Shown here in pieces: positions 8,909 to 16,657 of a DNA stretch of 33,711 nucleotides. The stretch comes from Ardenticatenales bacterium. Lineage in GTDB: Bacteria > Chloroflexota > Anaerolineae > Ardenticatenales > Ardenticatenaceae. Below the pieces are notes generated by a model. It made no database searches, had not been told where the DNA came from, and saw nothing but the letters and a program-made list of their open reading frames with translations. Position numbers and translations under genes: made by a program. The stretch is taken from NCBI GenBank assembly GCA_020634795.1, contig JACKAZ010000011.1, positions 65,001 through 98,711 on the forward strand, read 5' to 3'. Each line of letters opens with the position of its first letter. The stretch's first letter is position 1.

Positions 8909-9934
8909 ATGCGACTTGGCGTGAATTTGGGCTATTCAGGCTCGTCGATGGAGCTGCCGGTTGATCTGGTGCAAGAGGCAGACCGTCTCGGCTATTTTGC
9001 GGTTTGGACGGCGGAGGCCTACGGCTCGGACAGCGTGACACCGCTGGCGTGGCTGGGCGCGCTGACCGAGCGCATCCACCTCGGCACGGCCATCATGCAG
9101 ATGCCCGCCCGCAGCCCGGCCATGACCGCGATGACCGCCAACACGCTCGATCAGCTTTCGGGCGGGCGCATGTTGCTGGGGCTGGGGCTGTCGGGGCCGC
9201 AGGTGGTGGAAGGATGGCACGGACAGCCCTACGGCAAAAAGCCACTGGGTAAGACACGGGAGTACGTTGAGATTTTGCGTTCCATCTTCGCCCGTGAGGA
9301 GGCGCTCGCCTACGAGGGAGAGCATTATCAGATCCCGTTTGACGGCGAGGGGGCGACCGGTCTGGGCAAGCCGCTGAAGAGCATCCTGCACAGCCGACCC
9401 GACATTCCGATCTATCTAGCCGCCATCGGCCCGCAGAATGTGGCGCTCGCCGCCGAAATCGCCGACGGCTGGCTGCCGATCTTCTTCGCGCCGCGCTTCT
9501 ATGACGAGCTGTTCCGCGAGTCGGTGGAGGCGGGGTTGGCCACGTCGGGACGCTCGATTGAGCAGTTCGACATCGCGCCCTCACTCTTCGCGGTGGCGGG
9601 CGAGGATGTGGCGGCTTGCCGCATGACCGTCAAGCCGACATTGGCCCTCTACATCGGGGGGATGGGCGCCCGCAAAAAGAACTTCTACTTCAACCTCGCC
9701 AGCCGCTACGGCTTCGAGGATGAGGCCGTCGAGATTCAGGATCGCTTCTTGGCGGGCGACAAGCAGGGGGCCGTCGCTGCCGTGCCGGACGACCTGGTGG
9801 ACGAAGTGGCGCTCTGTGGCCCCAAAGCCCGCATCCGTGAGCAGCTCGACGCATGGTCCGCCGCGCCCATCACGACGCTGAACCTGATGGGGCCGGACAT
9901 GCACACCTTGCGCGTGATGGCGGAGCTGATGTGA
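8909..9934 (+). CDS. LLM-class (luciferase-like) flavin/F420-dependent oxidoreductase
   Basis: This 341-aa protein has the TIM-barrel fold of the bacterial luciferase-like superfamily. Visible features are the N-terminal strand MRLGVNLGYSG, the region AVWTAEAYGSDSVTPLAWLGALTERIHLGTAIMQMPARSPAMTAM and GGRMLLGLGLSGPQVVEGWHG, all typical of F420-dependent members (Rv3520c-like group). IYLAAIGPQNVALAAEIADGWLPIFF and a C-terminal VALCGPKARIREQL complete the family pattern. Such enzymes oxidise or reduce small organic substrates with F420 or FMN; the substrate cannot be predicted. The ATG at 8909 is chosen because a purine-rich AAAGAGG precedes it and all family features start here; upstream sequence in the same frame is antisense-like shadow of the GT4 gene. 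It lies only 14 bp after the GT4 stop, so the two are probably co-transcribed. Confidence 0.93.
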   Translation: MRLGVNLGYSGSSMELPVDLVQEADRLGYFAVWTAEAYGSDSVTPLAWLGALTERIHLGTAIMQMPARSPAMTAMTANTLDQLSGGRMLLGLGLSGPQVVEGWHGQPYGKKPLGKTREYVEILRSIFAREEALAYEGEHYQIPFDGEGATGLGKPLKSILHSRPDIPIYLAAIGPQNVALAAEIADGWLPIFFAPRFYDELFRESVEAGLATSGRSIEQFDIAPSLFAVAGEDVAACRMTVKPTLALYIGGMGARKKNFYFNLASRYGFEDEAVEIQDRFLAGDKQGAVAAVPDDLVDEVALCGPKARIREQLDAWSAAPITTLNLMGPDMHTLRVMAELM

Positions 9935-10106
9935 GGCCACACCTCAGCTTGTAAAAAAGCCAGAAGATGAGTTCTGTCGCTGGATTCCCCCTGCTTTTCC
10001 ACAGAGGGCGTCTTCTTTCAACCCAAGCCATGCGATCCGCTTCCGTCCTCGACTCGCCCGTTACTTTGACAACCTCATCGAGAATACGTTCAACCTCATC
10101 ATCCAT
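9870..10106 (-). pseudogene. VapB-like (Rv0623-type) antitoxin remnant
   Basis: A 78-codon frame begins MDDEVERILDEVVKVTGESRTEAD, which resembles the DNA-binding N-terminus of Rv0623/VapB-type antitoxins (a VxRLxxElaxxTGES-TEA pattern). After about residue 40 the resemblance stops, and the frame runs antisense into the 3' end of the oxidoreductase gene (9870-9934). No VapC PIN-domain toxin follows. The best reading is a decayed or truncated antitoxin. It could instead be a small live regulator or a chance frame. Confidence 0.4.
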
Positions 10107-10164
10107 GATGCGAACTGCCCTCTACTTTTCTTATGGATAGGGGTATCAGCGAGCAAGTTCGCGC

Positions 10165-11916
10165 TCACAGCCCCGCAATCCGCCGCAGCGCAGGGAGGAA
10201 GTAGTCTTCCGCCACCACTTCCCAGCTCATCTTCTGGCTGATGGCATAGCCGTCGTCGATCCGCTGCTGCAACGTGGCGTTGTCGCGGGGCAGGGCGGCG
10301 TCGATGGCTTGGGCGATGCGCGGTGCTTCTTGCTCGGCCACGATGTTGCGCATTCCTTGATCAATGCGCAGCACGTTGCCCAAACTGGCGGGGAACCAAT
10401 CGGGCAAAAAGAGGTAGTCCCCCAAGACGATGTTGGGCGCGTCCAGCGCCGCCACATCGTCCAAAAAGCCGACGCAGCCGCAGGCGCTGCTGATGGCGCA
10501 GATCGCACCGAAGGAGAGCGGCTCCACCTGCGCGATGCCGAACGGTTCGTAGACCGAGAGGCCGAATTCCACGTCCGCACCATTGCGCAGATCCGAAAAC
10601 TCCATCGCTTCCGGCATCCGGTTGCCGCAGCGATCCCGGCTCCAGCCGAACTGGTTGATGAAGACGGCACGGGTGGCGCGGGCATGGCGGTTGTGGTTCT
10701 CCACCATCTGGTAGTAATCCCATTCGTAGTCGATCAGGTCACCGTTATCGGCACGATGGTGGAGCGGCCATCCGTATTCCCACTCCCAGCGGAAGACATC
10801 TTCGGGGCGGCGGCCCGCGGGCCGGACGGTGCTGAGCAGATAGTAGATCCCCGTTTCGCCTCGCTCGGCGAGCAGCCAGTCCAGATGCTGGAGGATGCGA
10901 AAATCGCGCCAGATCCCTTTGCTCGGCACCAAGCGGGTGACGTGGGTGAAGACCCAACTCGGCGTGACGCCAAAAAGGTTGTTGGAATAGTCTTGCAGCA
11001 ACCCTTTACTGGCCAACTTCTCTTCAACCGTGATCGCTTTGCTCGGCACCCCGTTGTAAACGATGTCGGTGTCCCGCCCACGCACGGCGGGGTCGAGGAA
11101 GGCCAGCTCCTCCAGCACCAAATCCCCCACCGCGAAGATGCCCTCCAGATTGAGGGCGGCGCGGAGCAACGCATGTTTGTAGAAGTGACGGTAGCTGCCA
11201 AAGGCATCCTCCATGCGTAGGCCCTGCGCCTTGGCGATGCGCATCGCGTTGTAGAAGCGCAGATCTTGGCCATCGTTCCCCTCCACAATGGCGCGCGCGG
11301 TGGCGACTTCGTGGGCGTAGAAGATCGTGCGATATTGGCCGTAAAGGTGCTGTTGCGCGGCGAACAGCGCCGGCAGACCCAGCCATTCGTGCGCGACAAA
11401 GAAGGAGGGGCCGCCCACGTTCCCCACCAGCGCGTGAAGCGCGGCGACGCTGGCCACCGCGCCACCGATCGTCCAATCGAACTCAGGGTAGCCCTCGTAG
11501 CGATGAACTTCGATGCCCTGCCACTGGTAGAGCCACGACTTGAAATCGTTGATCGGCCCCACGGCGGCACGGCTGCTGTCCACGAGCAATACTTCGTGCT
11601 CCACATCGCCGAAGCGACGGGTTCCGTAAAGGATCGAGACACTGTGGAACTGCTGAACCCCGTGGAAGGCCAGGGCCAAGGCTTCGTCCACCTCGTTGAT
11701 CTGTTCGTAGCCGTGGAACAGAATCTTAAACTTGTTGCGCGGGGCGCGCATCCGCTCCCATTCCATCGAATCGCGCGCGTCGTACTGGCCCAGCAACACC
11801 GTTCGCTTCACCTCCGCATTGTATACTTCGCTGGAAAGGAGGCCGCTCAATACCGCGCCAATCCCTCCCGCTTTGACGGCGGCTTCGTGGGTCGCGTGGA
11901 CGATCAGGTCAATCAT
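10165..11916 (-). CDS. Glycogen/starch synthase-like glycosyltransferase
   Basis: This 583-aa GT-B enzyme is related to glycogen synthases (GT5) and to GT4. The N-terminus MIDLIVHATHEAAVKAGGIGAVLSGLL carries a KxGGIG version of the donor-binding KxGGL loop. VAHEWLGLPALFAAQQHLYGQYRTIFYAHE matches the HDW..Lxxxl region. THVTRLVPSKGIWRDFRIL begins the second domain, and LSVYEPFGIAQVEPLSFGAICAIS carries the E-x7-E donor motif. GT5 glycogen synthases are usually about 480 aa; the extra length lies mainly in the middle, including the 'FRWEWEYGWPLHHR' stretch. Substrate may be an alpha-glucan or another polymer. Start 11916 has an upstream AGGAA. The upstream neighbour, about 540 bp away on the same strand, is the beta-propeller gene; hairpins in between make a shared transcript uncertain. 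Confidence 0.88.
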   Translation of the reverse strand: MIDLIVHATHEAAVKAGGIGAVLSGLLSSEVYNAEVKRTVLLGQYDARDSMEWERMRAPRNKFKILFHGYEQINEVDEALALAFHGVQQFHSVSILYGTRRFGDVEHEVLLVDSSRAAVGPINDFKSWLYQWQGIEVHRYEGYPEFDWTIGGAVASVAALHALVGNVGGPSFFVAHEWLGLPALFAAQQHLYGQYRTIFYAHEVATARAIVEGNDGQDLRFYNAMRIAKAQGLRMEDAFGSYRHFYKHALLRAALNLEGIFAVGDLVLEELAFLDPAVRGRDTDIVYNGVPSKAITVEEKLASKGLLQDYSNNLFGVTPSWVFTHVTRLVPSKGIWRDFRILQHLDWLLAERGETGIYYLLSTVRPAGRRPEDVFRWEWEYGWPLHHRADNGDLIDYEWDYYQMVENHNRHARATRAVFINQFGWSRDRCGNRMPEAMEFSDLRNGADVEFGLSVYEPFGIAQVEPLSFGAICAISSACGCVGFLDDVAALDAPNIVLGDYLFLPDWFPASLGNVLRIDQGMRNIVAEQEAPRIAQAIDAALPRDNATLQQRIDDGYAISQKMSWEVVAEDYFLPALRRIAGL

Positions 11917-12043
11917 GGCGTTGTTCCTGGGAGTTAGTTGACTGTTGGCGTGTTGGAGTGACGCTGCTTTTCCTTGTAATCGTCAAGAAAGGGCAAACCC
12001 ACCCCGTCTGGGGACGCTCCACTTCGTTACGCATCCCCATCCA

Positions 12044-12127
12044 CCCCTCCAAGGAGGGGAGAACGCTAGGACAATGTCTCAGCTCCCCTCCTCGGAGGGG
12101 AGCAAACCAGCCAACGACGCTGGTTTG
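12044..12127. repeat. Cluster of three perfect hairpins (REP-like)
   Basis: Three perfect inverted repeats stand in a row: CCCCTCC-AA-GGAGGGG (12044-12059), GCTCCCCTCC-TC-GGAGGGGAGC (12082-12103) and CAAACCAGC - 7 nt - GCTGGTTTG (12103-12127). The first two are related. There is no T tract, so these are more like REP-type elements than intrinsic terminators. They lie upstream of the glycogen-synthase-like gene. Confidence 0.75.
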
Positions 12128-12292
12128 CCGGGGTGGGTTCCTCTATGGCGCTTAATTTCACCCAACCAACCAAAGTCACATCTTGTTTCGTGACGATTAT
12201 ACCCATTCTCATAGACAATTGTGGATGTGGAATGGACGGTGTAACCGTGGGGCGGGGGATTAAAATCTCCGCTGCAGGGCCTCTCGGCCCAT

Positions 12293-12312
12293 GGGCCTGC
12301 CTGCGCAGGCCC
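12293..12312. repeat. Perfect GC-rich hairpin
   Basis: GGGCCTGC-CTGC-GCAGGCCC has an 8-bp stem and 4-nt loop. It lies in the 540-bp spacer after the beta-propeller gene (minus strand). It could stabilise the 3' end of that message or act as a weak terminator, but no T tract follows on the minus strand. Confidence 0.5.
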
Positions 12313-12384
12313 CTGCTTGGCTGTTACCATTGATCGACGTGGCACAATCAACCTTCCGATTTGGTATGACTTGCACGGCGTTGG

Positions 12385-12452
12385 CTCTGCGTTCTGCGTT
12401 AGCTGCTCTGAGTGGCCGTTCTGCGTTCTGCGTTCTGCGTTTTGCGTTTTCT
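12385..12452. repeat. GTTCTGC heptamer repeat run
   Basis: GTTCTGC-type heptamers, perfect from 12419 (GTTCTGC three times, then GTTTTGC) and degraded before that, end 3 bp from the stop codon of the beta-propeller gene. It is the same family as the 46-bp array at 1495-1660. Confidence 0.75.
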
Positions 12453-12454
12453 GG

Positions 12455-14173
12455 TCAAGGCACGGCCCATCGCAGGGACTGGTAGCGTTGCTCAAGCGGG
12501 AGCGGAAGGCCCTTGGCGCGCAGGATCCACGGCTCGACCTTCCGTTCTTGCAGGATGTCCCACGCGAAGACTGCGTCCAGCCGCTCTTGATCGTACAGCT
12601 CTTGCATCGCGGGGTACCACGTCATGCCGTCGGTCCGCTGGTAGTGCCAATACTCCATCGCGTAGAGCGTCTCGCGCCAATCGAAATCCTCGATTTGGTA
12701 GGAGGCGATCCGTTCCCAGCCCTCGTCCCACGCCATCTGCGTGAAATCCACGTAGTAGCCCTTGGTATAGAGACCCTTGCTGCCGCCCGCGCCCTCGTCT
12801 TCGGCGCTCTCCGCAGCCTCATATTCCCACGGGGCCAAAACCAGCGGTTGGCCGCAACTGCCATCTTGGATCGGGCAGCGAATCAGGATCCGCCAGTAAA
12901 CGTCGCCATGCCAATCGTCGCGGACGAGCAGGTAGCCACGGTTGATGCCGCCATCCGGCGACGAGATGTAGAGCAGTGTGTCGAGGGCGCGTCCCGCCTT
13001 GTGCCAAGAGAGGTAATCGCTTTCGCCCGTGGCGTAGTCGAGCGGACGAACGGTCTCGCTCACGGTATCAAGGAAGTCGATGCCGGTCTCGTCCAAGACG
13101 CGCGCTCGCAACCGCTGATACGGTTCGAGCACGGCGTCGTTGAGCGCAGGGTCGGGCGCTTCCATGTCGTCCACGTTGACCAATTCGCGGGCGGTGGGGG
13201 TGTACGCCAGCCGCGGCGCTTCGTAACGGGCGCCCAGCAGCGCATCGAACTCGTCACCGTCCGGAAGGCCCCATGCCAGCTCTTCGATCATGCCCTGCGG
13301 CCCGAAGAGGCGCACCGCATCGTCGATCTCGCCCGCTGTGCTGCGGTAGAGCGTATCGCCGTCCCAGCGCCGTTCGACCCATGCCATCTCGTCGCCCGAC
13401 GGCGACACCGCCAACGAGACCACACCGCTGGTCATCGAAAAGGCATTGCCCAGCGGCGTCCCATCGGCGCCGAGCCGCTGTAGATCACGCCCGTTGTCAC
13501 TAATCGCTTGAACCAACCACTCCCCCTCGGCCAGCCGCTGCGGCGTGCGCTCGTCCACATCGCGCGTTGCGGTCAGGGCGCGGCTCGTCGCCCCGTCGCC
13601 GCGCAGCGTGAGCTGATAGAGATCGTGCGACCGTTCGGCGGTCGACGTGTAGAGGAGGCGCGAGTCGTCGATCCAAATCGGGGCAAAGTCGAAGGCGGTG
13701 GAGGCTTCGGTCAGGTTGATCGCCTCGTCCGTCCCCTCCACCGGTTGCAGCCAGATGTCGAGATCGCCCGCACGGGTGGCGCTGAAGGCGAGCTGTGTGC
13801 CATCGGGCGACAGCGCGGGGTAGCCGTCGAAGTGGGGATCAGTGGTCAGCCGCGTTTCCTCGCCGGTCGCGATCTCGAGTCGATAGAGGTCCCAGTTGCG
13901 GTCGCGCCGTGCGCTGTAGACGATCTGGCTGCCGTCGGCGGACCAACTGGGCCAACGCTCATCGTCGGGCGTATCGGTCAGTTGTTGCCACATGCCGCCA
14001 GTGGCGGGCATGGCGTAGAGATCGAACTGCCCCTCGACGCGCAGCGCCGCCACCAACCAGCCCTCGCTCTCAGCGTCCGGCATGGCATGGGCGCCGCCCG
14101 AAAACAGGGCCGCGAGCGCTGCCAGGGCAAGGCCAAGCAGCGCAATGCGTCGGCTGAAGCGGCGCTCAACCAT
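12455..14173 (-). CDS. Secreted TolB-like (PD40) beta-propeller protein
   Basis: This is a 572-aa protein. The N-terminus MVERRFSRRIALLGLALAALAALFSGGAHA is a typical Sec signal peptide without a lipobox. Residues ~40-300 hold PD40/WD40-like propeller blades with repeated 'W..DGSQIVYSARRDRNWDLYRL' and 'SPDGTQLAFSATRAGDLDIWL' patterns, as in TolB. Residues ~330-570 have no fold I recognise; they are rich in Trp and Tyr (e.g. YYVDFTQMAWDEGWERIASY). It may bind a polymer or protein partner outside the membrane. Its start overlaps the end of the copper-chaperone gene by 8 bp, so the two are probably translationally coupled. A precise function cannot be given. Confidence 0.85.
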   Translation of the reverse strand: MVERRFSRRIALLGLALAALAALFSGGAHAMPDAESEGWLVAALRVEGQFDLYAMPATGGMWQQLTDTPDDERWPSWSADGSQIVYSARRDRNWDLYRLEIATGEETRLTTDPHFDGYPALSPDGTQLAFSATRAGDLDIWLQPVEGTDEAINLTEASTAFDFAPIWIDDSRLLYTSTAERSHDLYQLTLRGDGATSRALTATRDVDERTPQRLAEGEWLVQAISDNGRDLQRLGADGTPLGNAFSMTSGVVSLAVSPSGDEMAWVERRWDGDTLYRSTAGEIDDAVRLFGPQGMIEELAWGLPDGDEFDALLGARYEAPRLAYTPTARELVNVDDMEAPDPALNDAVLEPYQRLRARVLDETGIDFLDTVSETVRPLDYATGESDYLSWHKAGRALDTLLYISSPDGGINRGYLLVRDDWHGDVYWRILIRCPIQDGSCGQPLVLAPWEYEAAESAEDEGAGGSKGLYTKGYYVDFTQMAWDEGWERIASYQIEDFDWRETLYAMEYWHYQRTDGMTWYPAMQELYDQERLDAVFAWDILQERKVEPWILRAKGLPLPLEQRYQSLRWAVP

Positions 14174-14381
14174 GAGGGGCGCTGACCGGATAACCGATCT
14201 CGTCCATCAACGCGCTCAGTGTTGCGGCGCTGGCTGGCGCGTCGTAGCTGATCGTCACCCGCTTGGCGGGCAGATCGACCGCCACCGCCGAGACGCCATC
14301 CGCGTCACGCATCGCCCGTTCGATCGTGGCCTTGCAATGATCGCAGGCCATGTCGGGCGCGTAGAAGGTTTCGGTGAACAT
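14166..14381 (-). CDS. Heavy-metal-associated (HMA) domain protein, CopZ-like copper chaperone
   Basis: This 71-aa protein consists of one HMA domain (beta-alpha-beta-beta-alpha-beta). The metal-binding motif is MACDHCKATIERAM (M-x-C-x2-C), followed by DGVSAVAVDLPAKRVTISYD and the C-terminal LMDEIGYPV that is usual for CopZ and CopA N-domains. It should bind Cu(I), or possibly Zn or Cd, in the cytoplasm and pass it to an ATPase or other acceptor. No CopA is in the window. The stop overlaps the start of the secreted beta-propeller gene by 8 bp, an unexpected partner. The length is normal for free chaperones (65-75 aa). Confidence 0.92.
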   Translation of the reverse strand: MFTETFYAPDMACDHCKATIERAMRDADGVSAVAVDLPAKRVTISYDAPASAATLSALMDEIGYPVSAPHG

Positions 14382-14545
14382 GCTGTCTTCGTTCCTATCA
14401 GTGGCGGACTATCGTGTGCAAGTGAGCCGTCGGTAAAGGCGCAAGGGGCGACGGGCAAGCCCGTACTTTACCCTCGCTTCTTTCTTGCGCCGTTTTCCAA
14501 CCTCACGCCCAAATAATGGGGCAAAGTTGCAGTCGGAACAAATGT

Positions 14546-14590
14546 GACGCAGAACCCTGCGCTTCGCTCAGGACAAGCTCCGAACGCAAA
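14546..14590 (-). repeat. Dispersed ~40-bp element, copy 2
   Basis: This is the minus-strand counterpart of 1455-1497, with the same core GGAGCYTGYCCTGAGCGAAG and flanking TTYTGCG. Together with the 9-mer tract just downstream, it fills the spacer between the HMA gene and the amino-acid transporter. No gene is supported between 14382 and 14825. Confidence 0.75.
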
Positions 14591-14642
14591 ACGGCAGAAA
14601 GTATCACACTTGAATGAAGCGGGAGCACCGCAACCTTCATGC

Positions 14643-14730
14643 AGCTCCCCGCTCCCCCCTGCTCCCCTAGCTCCCCAGCTCCCCGCTCCCCTAGCTCCCC
14701 TAGCTCCCCCCGCTCCCCGCTCCCCCACCC
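14643..14730. repeat. 9-bp tandem repeat tract (AGCTCCCCT)
   Basis: Imperfect AGCTCCCCT/AGCTCCCCG/CTCCCC units fill about 88 bp, ending 4 bp before the transporter promoter. It is the reverse complement of the family at 1367-1420. Reading frames across it are low-complexity artefacts. Confidence 0.85.
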
Positions 14731-14733
14731 CGT

Positions 14734-14763
14734 TTGGCGCATATTGCGGTTACGTCTTATACT
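14734..14763 (+). promoter_or_regulatory. Promoter of the amino-acid ABC transporter
   Basis: TTGGCG (14734-14739), an 18-bp spacer and TATACT (14758-14763). The start would be near 14770, giving a leader of about 55 nt that ends in the strong Shine-Dalgarno GAGGAG before ATG 14826. Confidence 0.55.
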
Positions 14764-14825
14764 AACGGCACGAGTGGCCGCTCGGTCATTCACGCTTCAA
14801 CATCATCTCTTGAGGAGGAGATCGC

Positions 14826-15764
14826 ATGAAACGACTGATAATCCTGTTGTCGCTGTTGCTGGTGATGCTGCTGGCCGCATGTGGCAACACCGCAGAACCC
14901 GCCGACGACGGCGCGGCCAGCGGGGACGACAGCGCCATGAGCGAAGAAGGCAGCGATGACGGCGCTATGAGCGAAGAGGGTAGCGATGACAGCGCCATGA
15001 GCGAAGAGGGCAGCGACGACAGCGCCATGAGCGAAGAAGGCGCGCTGCCCGACCTTGAGGGGCGCGAGATCACGATCGCGGTCGAGAACGCCTATCTGCC
15101 CTTCAACTATATCGACCCCGAGACGGGCGAAGGGGCAGGTTGGGATTACGACGCTTGGAACGACATCTGCGCGAGGCTGAACTGCACCCCCGTCTTCAAA
15201 GAGGCGGCGTGGGACGGCATGATCCAAGCGGTCGCCAACGGTCAATTCGACGCGGCGGGCGATGGGATCACCATCACCGAGGAACGTGCCCAAGTGGTCG
15301 ACTTCTCGAACGGCTACACCACCGTCAACCAGCGGCTGCTGACCCGCATCGACGAAGATCGCTTCAGCACGGTCGATGAGTTCGTTGCGGGCGACTACGT
15401 GCTCGGTACCCAAGTCGGGACAACCAACTACGAGACGGCCTCTGGCATGTTGGACGAAGCCCGCATCCAAGCCTACGAGCAATTCCCCGTCGCGGTGCAA
15501 GCGCTCATTTCGGGGGACGTGGATGCCGTGATCATGGACGAGACAGCGGGGCAGGGGTACGTCGGTGTCAACGCGGATGCGCTGAAACTGGTGGGCGACC
15601 CGATCGTCAGTGATGAGCTGGGCTTCATCTTCCCGCCGGGTAGCGATCTGGTCGAGCCGGTCAACGCCGCGCTGGCCGCGATGGAGGCAGACGGCACCTT
15701 GGCCGAACTCGCCGACAAATTCTTCACCGAAAAGTTCACGATCACCTACGACGATCTCGAGTAA
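14826..15764 (+). CDS. Amino-acid ABC transporter substrate-binding lipoprotein
   Basis: This 312-aa protein is of the SBP family 3 (PF00497 type), binding polar amino acids outside the membrane. The signal peptide MKRLIILLSLLLVMLLAAC ends in a lipobox with Cys19, so it should be lipid-anchored. Residues ~34-72 are an acidic linker of four near-identical 10-residue repeats (DDSAMSEEGS type). The binding domain starts about residue 75 (GREITIAVENAYLPFNYIDP) and continues with GWDYDAWNDICARL, GQFDAAGDGITITEERAQVVDFSNGY and VGTTNYETASGM, all standard for the family. GAGGAG lies 8-9 nt before the ATG. A terminator sits between this gene and the permease, which should keep SBP in excess over the membrane parts. 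Confidence 0.96.
   Translation: MKRLIILLSLLLVMLLAACGNTAEPADDGAASGDDSAMSEEGSDDGAMSEEGSDDSAMSEEGSDDSAMSEEGALPDLEGREITIAVENAYLPFNYIDPETGEGAGWDYDAWNDICARLNCTPVFKEAAWDGMIQAVANGQFDAAGDGITITEERAQVVDFSNGYTTVNQRLLTRIDEDRFSTVDEFVAGDYVLGTQVGTTNYETASGMLDEARIQAYEQFPVAVQALISGDVDAVIMDETAGQGYVGVNADALKLVGDPIVSDELGFIFPPGSDLVEPVNAALAAMEADGTLAELADKFFTEKFTITYDDLE
14925..15041 (+). repeat. 30-bp in-frame repeat encoding the SBP linker
   Basis: Four units of 30 bp (last one 27 bp) encode DDSAMSEEGS, DDGAMSEEGS, DDSAMSEEGS and DDSAMSEEG. Copies differ mostly at third positions. The repeat lies between the lipidated Cys and the binding domain and acts as an acidic spacer whose length could vary between strains. Confidence 0.9.
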
Positions 15765-15789
15765 ACGAATCGGAACAGAGACGTCATTC

Positions 15790-15826
15790 AAAAGGACGAA
15801 GCGGTAATTACCCTTCGTCCTTTTTT
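15790..15826 (+). terminator. Intrinsic terminator between SBP and permease genes
   Basis: AAAAGGACGAAG (15790-15801) pairs with CTTCGTCCTTTT (15813-15824), and a T run continues to 15826. The 11-nt loop is itself a GGTAATTACC palindrome. It is a strong Rho-independent signal inside the operon, probably partial, giving more SBP than permease message. Confidence 0.85.
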
Positions 15827-15846
15827 GTCACCGAAAAGGGGGAAGG

Positions 15847-16656
15847 ATGGCCATCGAATTTGAGCAGGGACGGATTGGCGATGGCGAGCTGTCGCTGAGC
15901 GACCGCGCCTCCACGATTCCGTGGTGGCTGATCGGCATCATCCTGATCATCATCGTCATGGTGCTTCAGATCATCAACAATGTGGAATATCGCCGCGCCT
16001 ACGACGCAATCATCCCCGGCTTACAACTGACCATCTATGCCACGATCGGCGGCTTCGTCGCGGCCAGCATCATCGGGCTCTTTGCGGGGCTGGGCCGTAT
16101 CTCCAAAAATGCCCTGTTTCGCAACCTGGCGACGGCCTACATCGAGTTCATCCGTGGCGTGCCAATGCTGGTGCTCATCATCGTTAGCGGCGTAGTGCTG
16201 ATTCCCACAGTCACCGATGGGTTGAACCAGAGCTTTGGCCTTGACATTCGCATCCCCGAAGCGATCCGTGGCGGCATTGCGCTGGCGGTAGTCTACGGCG
16301 CCTTCATGGCCGAGATCTTCCGTGCGGGTGTCGAGTCGATCCCCAAGGGGCAGATGGAGGCGGCCCGCTCCGTGGGCATGACCCACGGCCAAGCGATGCG
16401 CTACATCGTGCTGCCCCAAGCGATCCGCAACGTGTTGCCCGCGTTGGGCAACGATTTCATCGCGATGCTTAAGGATTCCTCGCTGCTTTCGGTGCTGGCC
16501 GTCCGCGAATTGACGCAGCAAGCCAAACTTTACACCGGCAGCAGCTTCCGCTACAACGAGGGGTACTTGGTGCTGACTGTGCTCTACCTGACGATGACGC
16601 TGGTGCTCTCGTTGCTGTTGCAGTGGTATCAACGTCGCCTGCGCAAGGGGGAATAA
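15847..16656 (+). CDS. Polar amino-acid ABC transporter permease (HisM/GlnP family)
   Basis: This 269-aa inner-membrane protein has about five to six transmembrane segments: residues ~25-43, ~58-80, ~95-118, ~140-158 and ~238-260 are clearly hydrophobic. The BPD_transp_1 'EAA' loop is EAARSVGMTHGQAMRYIVLPQA, which docks the ATPase. GLQLTIYATIGGFVAASIIGL and AYIEFIRGVPMLVLI are typical of the HisMQ/GlnP group. The length is slightly long because of a ~45-residue cytoplasmic N-terminal extension. The ATG follows directly after GGGGGAAGG. Only one permease is encoded, so it probably works as a homodimer. The ATPase gene starts 2 bp after its stop. Confidence 0.96.
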   Translation: MAIEFEQGRIGDGELSLSDRASTIPWWLIGIILIIIVMVLQIINNVEYRRAYDAIIPGLQLTIYATIGGFVAASIIGLFAGLGRISKNALFRNLATAYIEFIRGVPMLVLIIVSGVVLIPTVTDGLNQSFGLDIRIPEAIRGGIALAVVYGAFMAEIFRAGVESIPKGQMEAARSVGMTHGQAMRYIVLPQAIRNVLPALGNDFIAMLKDSSLLSVLAVRELTQQAKLYTGSSFRYNEGYLVLTVLYLTMTLVLSLLLQWYQRRLRKGE

Positions 16657-16657
16657 G

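Noticed and set aside
14503..14793. Minus-strand 96-aa frame with the peptide LRSELVLSEAQG
   Set aside because: It is the translation of the dispersed element and the 9-mer tract, without a ribosome-binding site.
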